NCBI GenBank assembly: GCA_946481265.1
Contig: CAMLNE010000170.1
Coordinates: forward strand, 1-8,889
DNA: 8,889 nt
DNA from: an uncultured Panacagrimonas sp.
Lineage (GTDB): Bacteria; Pseudomonadota; Gammaproteobacteria; Nevskiales; Nevskiaceae
Direction: 5' to 3'
Shown here: one piece after another, positions 1 through 6,610 of the stretch
Position numbering within the stretch: position 1 is the stretch's first letter
Layout: every line of letters starts with the position of its first letter
The notes under the pieces: model-generated
The model's database searches: none
The model's input: the letters and a program-made list of their open reading frames with translations, nothing else
Told to the model about the DNA's origin: nothing
Program-made: the position numbers and the translations under genes

Positions 1-689
1 TCCTCGACGCTGCCATCGCCCTCCTCGCGCCGGATGAATTCGCCCTGCGTCAGCACCCCTTCGAGGCCGACCGAGAGCGAGGCGCGCCCCAGGTAGCTCA
101 GCGCGAGGGCGACCTCGTCCTCGTCCAGGTCCTGCTGGCGCGTGGTCTCCAGCGAATAGCGCGCCCGTGCCAGACGGGCGCGCGGTCGCAGCTCCCAGTC
201 CTGGAACAGGCGCAGCTTGACGATCAGCGCCGCGCCGGTCTCGTCCCTGAGACTGCGATCGATCGCATCGGTGATGGTCTCGAAACCCTGGAGCTCCCGC
301 TTGTCGCTGGCCTCCAGCGAACCGGTGACCAGCGACCCGAGCTGCCAGTCGAGCAGGCCCTTGACCGAATGTCCCTTGTAGTCGAGTTCGGAGAAGCGGT
401 CGTACTCGTACTTGCCCACCGTTCCGTCCAGCGTGAATTTCTGCAGTCCGAGGGCATAGTTCGCGTTCAAGCCCGCCTGGTAGCTCATCAGCGTGTCGGC
501 GCGCTTGCGTTCACCGCGCTGCGCCAGCGCCTCGTCGCCATCGCGGAAGCGGAACACGTTGCTGTCGTGCTCGGCCGTGGCGGATACGAAGGGCGTGACT
601 TCGAGGACGGCGTATGCGGACATGGGCAGGGTGGTCAGCGCGGCGGCAAGACCGGCGCTGCGGCAGACCCCGATGGGCTTGATCGGCAT
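1..689 (-). CDS. EpsL-type exopolysaccharide outer-membrane beta-barrel protein (3' end cut off by window)
   Basis: About 229 N-terminal codons are present; the gene runs off the left edge, so the stop is not seen. The ATG at 689 is preceded by GGGAGAG about 4 bases upstream. The first ~27 residues form a signal peptide (basic start, then GLAAALTTLPMS, cleavage probably after AYA). The mature protein opens with VTPFVSATAEHDSNVFRFRD, the 'E-x-D-[SD]-N-[VL]-F-R' signature at the start of proteins annotated as exopolysaccharide operon protein EpsL (a predicted outer-membrane barrel). The rest alternates polar and hydrophobic residues with many aromatic strand ends (ANYALGLQKFTLDGTVGKY, SLSVGLEGVLTQGEF), as in beta-barrels. 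It follows the sugar phosphotransferase gene by 67 bp on the same strand, so they are probably co-transcribed. By inference it helps move or anchor the polymer at the outer membrane; its exact role in this family is not settled. The family call rests on the N-terminal motif and context. Confidence 0.8.
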   Translation of the reverse strand, partial: MPIKPIGVCRSAGLAAALTTLPMSAYAVLEVTPFVSATAEHDSNVFRFRDGDEALAQRGERKRADTLMSYQAGLNANYALGLQKFTLDGTVGKYEYDRFSELDYKGHSVKGLLDWQLGSLVTGSLEASDKRELQGFETITDAIDRSLRDETGAALIVKLRLFQDWELRPRARLARARYSLETTRQQDLDEDEVALALSYLGRASLSVGLEGVLTQGEFIRREEGDGSVE

Positions 690-756
690 CGTTCTCTCCC
701 TTTTCAACCGCCGCGCGCGCCGGAGCCGGATGCCCCGTCCCGCACGCCGGTCTGCT

Positions 757-2145
757 TCAGTAAGCGTTCCGGTCCCTGAAGATCATCAGCACCGTCATGA
801 ACACGATCCGCAGGTCCAGCAGCGGCGACCAGTTCCTGATGTATTCGAGGTCGTAGCGGATGCGCTCTTCCATCCGTTCGAGCTGCGCGGTCTCCCCACG
901 CAGGCCGTGCACCTGTGCCCAGCCGGTCAGCCCCGGCTTGACCTTGTGCCGGACCATGTAGCGCTTGACCGCTTTCCGGTAGTACTCGTTGTGCGCCACG
1001 GTATGCGGGCGCGGCCCGACCACGCTCATCTCGCCCTTGAGCACGTTGAAGAACTGCGGCAGCTCGTCGATCGAGGTGCTGCGGATGAAGCGGCCGATCG
1101 GCGTCACGCGCGGATCGTCGCGCGAGGCCTGCTGCACGTCGGCGTTCGGGTTGATGTCTCCCACGTACATCGAGCGGAACTTGTAGACCCAGAAGCGCTG
1201 CCCGTTGAGGCCGTAGCGTCGCTGCCGGAAAATCACCGGGCCGGGCGAACCCAGCTTGATCAGGACCGCCACCGTCAGCAGCAGCGGCGACAGGCAGATC
1301 AGCACGCCCAGCGAAAAGACCAGGTCGAATACCTGCTTGAGCATGCCGTCCGCGCCGTAGAACGGGGCCTCGGCCACCTCCAGCACGGTGATGCCCTCGA
1401 CCTCGCGCACCTGCGCCTCGAACAAGTTGATGATCAGGAAATCCGGCACGTAGTAGACCGAGGCGGTGGTATTGCCCAGATCGTCCAGCAAATTGAGTGC
1501 CCGGCGCCCGCCGTCATCCGGAAGCACGATGAAGACCACGTCGATGCTGTGGTCGCGCACGTACTGCGCGACGTCACGCGCCATCCCCAGGTAGGGCATC
1601 TCCTCGAGCGGGCCGCCCGTGCGGTCCATGTCGCGATCCTCGAAGAAGCCGACCAGCTCGTAGGTCTGCGACTTCCTGAGGTTGCGGGTCAGTGTGCGGG
1701 CCGAATCGTTGACGAACACCACCACGCAGGTGCGGCGCCGCACCGCGTGCGGCAGCAGGCCGCCGGTCACGGCCACCGCCAGCTTGTGCAGCGCCAGCAG
1801 TGCCACGGGAGTCGAGACGAACCAGAGCAGCAGGACCTTTCGCGAGAAATACTCGGAGTACTTGGTCGCGTAGCCGAGCAGCAACAGGGCGCCGACCAGT
1901 CCGACCCAGGTCCAGTACATGCGCGTGCCCACCGATCCCTGGCGTCCCGGCATCCACGGCGTCAGCAGGTCGAAGCGACGCAAGGTCACGAACCCGAACG
2001 CGCCCATCAGGATCGCCATGACCTGGTAGGGCTCGGTGAATTCCAGGTCCATGAACAGGGCGATCAGCCAGACATTGCCGACGATCGTCAGTGCGTAGAG
2101 CGTTCCCTGGATGGTGTGGGCCTGCGCCTGACTGGCCCTCTTCAA
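757..2145 (-). CDS. wcaJ: Undecaprenyl-phosphate sugar (glucose) phosphotransferase, WcaJ/EpsB type
   Basis: This inner-membrane enzyme moves a sugar-1-phosphate, usually glucose or galactose, from a UDP-sugar to undecaprenyl phosphate, the first step of exopolysaccharide repeat-unit assembly. With the start chosen here it has 462 residues, close to E. coli WcaJ. It has about four N-terminal membrane helices (residues 13-31, 39-55, 75-92, 103-126), then a cytosolic Rossmann-like CoA_binding_3 region (~138-252). The C-terminal bacterial sugar transferase domain (~265-462) begins with a hydrophobic re-entrant helix. Its hallmarks are GSPGPVIFRQRRYG, FWVYKFRSM, RSTSIDELPQFFNVLKGEMS, VGPRP and KPGLTGWAQVHG, and the family-typical tail RDRNAY. 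The start is TTG at 2145, because GGGGAGG at 2151-2157 sits 5 bases upstream. The frame can extend to a TTG at 2280 (507 aa), but that lacks a good ribosome site and adds a low-complexity 45-residue tail ahead of the first helix. The donor sugar cannot be read from sequence. Confidence 0.93.
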   Translation of the reverse strand: MKRASQAQAHTIQGTLYALTIVGNVWLIALFMDLEFTEPYQVMAILMGAFGFVTLRRFDLLTPWMPGRQGSVGTRMYWTWVGLVGALLLLGYATKYSEYFSRKVLLLWFVSTPVALLALHKLAVAVTGGLLPHAVRRRTCVVVFVNDSARTLTRNLRKSQTYELVGFFEDRDMDRTGGPLEEMPYLGMARDVAQYVRDHSIDVVFIVLPDDGGRRALNLLDDLGNTTASVYYVPDFLIINLFEAQVREVEGITVLEVAEAPFYGADGMLKQVFDLVFSLGVLICLSPLLLTVAVLIKLGSPGPVIFRQRRYGLNGQRFWVYKFRSMYVGDINPNADVQQASRDDPRVTPIGRFIRSTSIDELPQFFNVLKGEMSVVGPRPHTVAHNEYYRKAVKRYMVRHKVKPGLTGWAQVHGLRGETAQLERMEERIRYDLEYIRNWSPLLDLRIVFMTVLMIFRDRNAY

Positions 2146-2150
2146 GAGCG

Positions 2151-2157
2151 CCTCCCC
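2151..2157 (-). promoter_or_regulatory. Shine-Dalgarno that decides the wcaJ start
   Basis: The minus strand reads GGGGAGGCGCTCTTGAAG. The GGGGAGG core ends 5 bases before the TTG at 2145. It is the strongest ribosome-binding match near any start in this window, and it supports TTG 2145 over the in-frame TTG at 2280 or GTG at 2226. Confidence 0.7.
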
Positions 2158-2223
2158 TGGCCCTGCGCTGCGGGCGCCACTGCCGTCGTTCTGGGCTCGT
2201 CCATGCGCGATGAGTAGGTTGAC

Positions 2224-2239
2224 CACGGCATCCGCCGTG
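2224..2239. repeat. Inverted repeat CACGGC-ATCC-GCCGTG in the wcaJ leader
   Basis: This is a perfect 6-bp stem with a 4-base loop. It lies about 79 bases upstream of the preferred wcaJ start, so it would be in the leader RNA if transcription begins near 2319. The same hexamer pair recurs in the palindrome at 2389-2401. It could be an RNA hairpin or an operator half-site pair. No T-run follows on either strand, so it is not an intrinsic terminator. Confidence 0.4.
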
Positions 2240-2325
2240 ACGGGAATGAACGGGTCACGCCCTTGCCGCGAAGTGCGCAATCGGCGCGTCCCGCGCGCGA
2301 CCCCGTGTTCCTCGAAAGCGGCCTC

Positions 2326-2334
2326 ACTTTAGCA
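2326..2334 (-). promoter_or_regulatory. Weak extended -10 candidate for wcaJ-epsL
   Basis: The minus strand reads TGCTAAAGT, an extended -10-like element (TGn followed by 4 of 6 matches to TATAAT). It lies just downstream of the only A-rich tract in the spacer (GGAAAAATCC, 2340-2349). No recognisable -35 box lies 16-18 bp upstream. Transcription from here would give a leader of roughly 170 bases before the preferred start. This is suggestive only. Confidence 0.25.
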
Positions 2335-2388
2335 TCAGGGGATTTTTCCGACGGCAGCGGGGCCGCCCGCAGTGACATCCCGCTGCAC

Positions 2389-2401
2389 GCCGTGGCACGG
2401 C
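2389..2401. repeat. Interrupted palindrome GCCGTG-G-CACGGC
   Basis: A 6+1+6 palindrome lies 10 bp beyond the uup stop codon, at the uup-wcaJ boundary. The single-base spacer makes it a poor RNA hairpin and a more natural dimer-binding DNA site, though binding is unproven. CACGGCATC at 2396-2404 is repeated exactly at 2224-2232. Confidence 0.35.
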
Positions 2402-2411
2402 ATCGGTCTGC

Positions 2412-4361
<1,950 letters not shown>

Positions 4362-4386
4362 GCGCGCGCTCCGCAGATCGAGGTGC

Positions 4387-4773
4387 TCAGCTGCGCAGCT
4401 CCGTGGCGATCTCGAAACGCCCGTTCAGCGCCCGGTGGATCGGGCACTTGTTGGCGATGCCCAGCAGGTATTCGCGTTGCGCGGCGTCCAGGTCGCCGAC
4501 CAGCTCGACCTGGCGCGAGATCCGGTACACCCCGCCGCTTTCCTCGTGGGTGATCTGCACGCGCACATCCTGCAGCGGCATCTGCTTGCGCCGCGCCACC
4601 ATCGTGACGGTCAGCGCGGTGCAGGCGCCGAGCGCGGCGTCCAGCAGTTCATGCGGATCGGGCCCTGCGGCTTCGCCGCCGTCGGCCACCGGGATGTCCG
4701 AGACCAGCACGTTGGTGCCCGCCTCGATGCGCTGCCTGAACGGCCCTTCGGCCGCCTTGGCTACCTTGATCAT
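4387..4773 (-). CDS. OsmC family protein (thiol peroxidase-like)
   Basis: This 128-residue OsmC/Ohr-fold protein carries the two family cysteines: Cys51 in LGACTALTVTMVARR and Cys110 in IANKCPIHRAL. In characterised OsmC and Ohr proteins this pair reduces organic hydroperoxides. The GPDPHELLDAALGAC stretch before Cys51 is also typical. The CPIHRAL version belongs to the general OsmC/YhfA-like branch rather than to Ohr, so the substrate is unknown. The start is ATG at 4773, because AGGAG (4781-4785) lies 7 bases upstream. The open frame continues to an earlier ATG at 4827, but that would add 18 unlike residues and overlap murU by about 50 bp. The gene begins 4 bp after the murU stop, and its ribosome site lies just upstream of the murU stop codon, within its coding sequence, so translational coupling is likely. 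Confident for the family, not for the function. Confidence 0.92.
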   Translation of the reverse strand: MIKVAKAAEGPFRQRIEAGTNVLVSDIPVADGGEAAGPDPHELLDAALGACTALTVTMVARRKQMPLQDVRVQITHEESGGVYRISRQVELVGDLDAAQREYLLGIANKCPIHRALNGRFEIATELRS

Positions 4774-4777
4774 TCCA

Positions 4778-5485
4778 TCACTCCTGCGGCACGCGGCCGC
4801 GTTGCTGGAGGCATTGCTCCAGTTCAAGAAGACGTTGCGGCGTTCCGACGTCCGACCACAGTCCGTCGAATGGCGCGCCCCCCAGCTGCCCGTGCGCGGC
4901 GGCGCGGCGCAGCAGCGGCGCCAGCGGATAACGGCCGTCCTCGCACTCGAGCAGCAGCTCGGGACGCAGCACCGACAGCCCGCTGAAGGTCATCCGCGCT
5001 GCGCCGTCGTTGTGCACCCGGCCCTGGTGCAGGCCGAAATCGCCATCCGTCCGGTGCGCCGGGTTGGGCACGAGCACCAGGTGGGCCAGGTCTCCAGCAG
5101 GAAACGCACCTGCCAGCGCGACCAGGCCGGCGAAGTCGTACTCGGCGTAGACGTCGGCATTGACCAGCAGGAAGGGCGAACCGCCCAGCTGCCGCAGCGC
5201 GCGGAACACGCCGCCACCGGTCTCCAGCGGCGGATCGCCCTCCTCGGAGTAGTCGATGCGCACGCCCCAGGCGCTGCCGTCGCCCAGGTGCTCGCGGATC
5301 TGTTCACCGCGATAGCCCAGGTTCACCACGACGCGATCGACGCCCGCACGTGCGAGCCGGGTGATCGCGTGATCGATCAGCGGAACGCCCTGCACGCGCA
5401 GCAGCGGCTTGGGCAGGCGGTCGGTCAGCGGGCGCATGCGCTCGCCGCGACCCGCCGCCAGGATCATCGCCCGCGGCATGCTCAT
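4778..5485 (-). CDS. murU: N-acetylmuramate alpha-1-phosphate uridylyltransferase MurU
   Basis: This cytosolic nucleotidyltransferase of 235 residues makes UDP-MurNAc from MurNAc-alpha-1-phosphate and UTP. It is the second step of the anabolic peptidoglycan-recycling shortcut that avoids MurA/MurB and so lowers fosfomycin sensitivity. Motifs: the nucleotide-binding loop AMILAAGRGERMRPLT (6-21), LPKPLL with Lys26, PPLETGGGVFRAL (85-97), the metal-site region LLVNADVYAEYDF (106-118; Asp111) and the C-terminal LWSDVGTPQRL (209-219). Like Pseudomonas MurU it has HLVLVPNPAHRTDGDFGL in the middle, which separates it from glucose-1-phosphate thymidylyl/uridylyl transferases. The ATG at 5485 overlaps the amgK stop as ATGA, so the two are translationally coupled. 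A second ATG at 5479 would give a protein two residues shorter. The open frame extends upstream to 5956, but that part is antisense-like noise inside amgK. Confidence 0.94.
   Translation of the reverse strand: MSMPRAMILAAGRGERMRPLTDRLPKPLLRVQGVPLIDHAITRLARAGVDRVVVNLGYRGEQIREHLGDGSAWGVRIDYSEEGDPPLETGGGVFRALRQLGGSPFLLVNADVYAEYDFAGLVALAGAFPAGDLAHLVLVPNPAHRTDGDFGLHQGRVHNDGAARMTFSGLSVLRPELLLECEDGRYPLAPLLRRAAAHGQLGGAPFDGLWSDVGTPQRLLELEQCLQQRGRVPQE
4781..4785 (-). promoter_or_regulatory. Shine-Dalgarno that decides the osmC-family start
   Basis: AGGAG on the minus strand sits 7 bases before the ATG at 4773 and inside the last codons of murU. A nearer ATG (4778, in a TGATG overlap with the murU stop) reads ATG GAA TGA and dies after two codons, so it cannot be the start. 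Confidence 0.7.
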
Positions 5486-6480
5486 GCCGCCAGTCCCAGC
5501 TGGTCGAACAGGGCCAGCAGCGCACCGAGCTCCGCGTACCGCCCCGCGACCTCGCGCACGTAGCGGATGAAGCGCGGCGCGTCCTCCAGGTACTGCGGCT
5601 TGCCGTCGCGATGGCGGATGCGCGCGAAGATGCCCAGCACCTTGAGATGGCGCTGCACGCCCATCAGGTCGAAGGCGCGCTGGAAGTCGGCCGGCTGTCC
5701 GATCCCCGCCTGCGCGGCGAGCACGCGGTAGCGCGCCGTCCACTGCGCGATGCGCGGCTCCGGCCAGGACAGGAACGCATCCTTGAACAGGCAGACCAGG
5801 TCGTAGGTCACCGGCCCGTACACCGCGTCCTGGAAATCGAGCACGCCGGGATTGGGCTGCGAACGCATCAGGTTGCGCGGCATGTAGTCGCGGTGCACGA
5901 ACACGCGTGGCTGCGCCAGTGCCGACTCCACCAGCAGCGCGCAACTTGTCTCCCACGCGGCGCGCTGCGCCGGATCCAGGGACCGTCCCAGGTGGCGCTG
6001 CACGTACCAGTCGGGGAACAGGTCCAGTTCACGCCGCAGCAGCGCCTCGTCGTAGTCCGGCAGCAGCTCGCCGCGCGAGGCGGCCTGCAGGCGCACCAGC
6101 GCCGCGATCGCGTCCTCGAACAGTGGATCGGCATTGTGCTCGTCGATCACGTCCAGGTAGGTCTGCCGGCCCAGGTCGTCGAGCAGCAGGAAACCCTGCG
6201 CCAGGTCGCGGTGCAGGACGCGCGGCACGTGCAGCCCGGCCGCCCCGAACAGCTCCGCGATGCGGATGAAGGGCGCGCAGTCCTCCCGTTCGGGCGGCGC
6301 GTCCATCAGCACCCAGCTCTGCGCGGAGTCGTTCCGGGTGACCCGGAAATAGCGGCGGAAGCTGGCATCGGCGGAGGCCGGCGCGAAGCCGGCCTGGTCC
6401 GGATCCAGGTGCAGGCAGGACAGCGCCCAACGGCGCGCCGCGAGCGCACGTGGGTCCAGCGGGGGCGGAAAAGGGCTCAC
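5482..6480 (-). CDS. amgK: Anomeric N-acetylmuramate/N-acetylglucosamine kinase AmgK
   Basis: This cytosolic APH-fold kinase of 332 residues phosphorylates MurNAc (and GlcNAc) at C1, providing the substrate of MurU. Motifs: ASADASFRRYFRV (35-47), VLMDAPPEREDC (57-68), GFLLLDDLGRQTYLDVI (96-112), the catalytic loop VHRDYMPRNLM (195-205; Asp198, Asn203), the metal-binding DFQDAVYGPVTYDLVCLFKD (215-234) and DLMGVQRHLKVLGIFARI (271-288). These match the Pseudomonas AmgK pattern closely. The first codon taken is GTG at 6480, the only start giving a family-like N-terminal length. It has no clear Shine-Dalgarno. It overlaps, as GTGA, the stop of a possible 7-codon reading frame (MPVVFLP, ATG at 6500). 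A sigma70-like promoter candidate lies at 6508-6536, so the transcript leader would be very short. It heads the minus-strand unit. The MupP phosphatase that normally supplies MurNAc is not in this window. Confidence 0.94.
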   Translation of the reverse strand: MSPFPPPLDPRALAARRWALSCLHLDPDQAGFAPASADASFRRYFRVTRNDSAQSWVLMDAPPEREDCAPFIRIAELFGAAGLHVPRVLHRDLAQGFLLLDDLGRQTYLDVIDEHNADPLFEDAIAALVRLQAASRGELLPDYDEALLRRELDLFPDWYVQRHLGRSLDPAQRAAWETSCALLVESALAQPRVFVHRDYMPRNLMRSQPNPGVLDFQDAVYGPVTYDLVCLFKDAFLSWPEPRIAQWTARYRVLAAQAGIGQPADFQRAFDLMGVQRHLKVLGIFARIRHRDGKPQYLEDAPRFIRYVREVAGRYAELGALLALFDQLGLAA

Positions 6481-6507
6481 GGCAGGAAGACGACGGGCAT
6501 CGACGGG

Positions 6508-6536
6508 AGATTAGCGATTGCGCCCTGCGCGGGCAA
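6508..6536 (-). promoter_or_regulatory. Candidate sigma70 promoter for amgK-murU-osmC-uup
   Basis: On the minus strand, -35 TTGCCC (6531-6536) and -10 TAATCT (6508-6513) are separated by exactly 17 bp. Matches to consensus are 4 of 6 and 3 of 6. A start near 6501 would give a leader of only about 20 bases before the amgK GTG. It is read from consensus only and overlaps the lptD promoter candidate. Confidence 0.4.
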
Positions 6537-6546
6537 AAAACATACT
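6518..6546 (+). promoter_or_regulatory. Candidate sigma70 promoter for lptD
   Basis: On the plus strand, -35 TTGCGC (6518-6523) and -10 CATACT (6541-6546) are separated by 17 bp that end in an A6 run. Matches are 3 of 6 (the TTG) and 4 of 6. Transcription would begin near 6553, leaving about 58 bases before the preferred lptD start at 6611. In lptD of enteric bacteria a sigmaE promoter is known; I see no clear sigmaE GGAACTT box here. Confidence 0.4.
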
Positions 6547-6610
6547 GCCGTGCTCGCGAGGCACCCCGCGCCTCCTTCCGATCTGCAGCACCGCCATTCC
6601 GCCCCGCCTC

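Noticed and set aside
493..2217. Plus-strand open frame (574 codons) opposite wcaJ and epsL
   Set aside because: It is an antisense shadow with His/Arg/Gln-rich sequence; the minus-strand genes explain the region.
2228..2236. GGCGGATGC on the minus strand as an ops/JUMPstart element for RfaH-type control of wcaJ
   Set aside because: It matches only 6 of the 8 core bases of GGCGGTAG, with mismatches in the centre, and it is better explained as part of the inverted repeat at 2224-2239.
2355..2411. Intrinsic terminator after uup
   Set aside because: The inverted repeats here have 5-6 bp stems, one with a single-base spacer, and no T-run on the minus strand follows them; uup may read through into wcaJ.
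2380..2411. Sigma54 (-24/-12) promoter for the exopolysaccharide genes, suggested by TGGCAC near 2393
   Set aside because: TGGCAC is present on the plus strand only and no TTGC follows at the required distance; the direction is also wrong for wcaJ.
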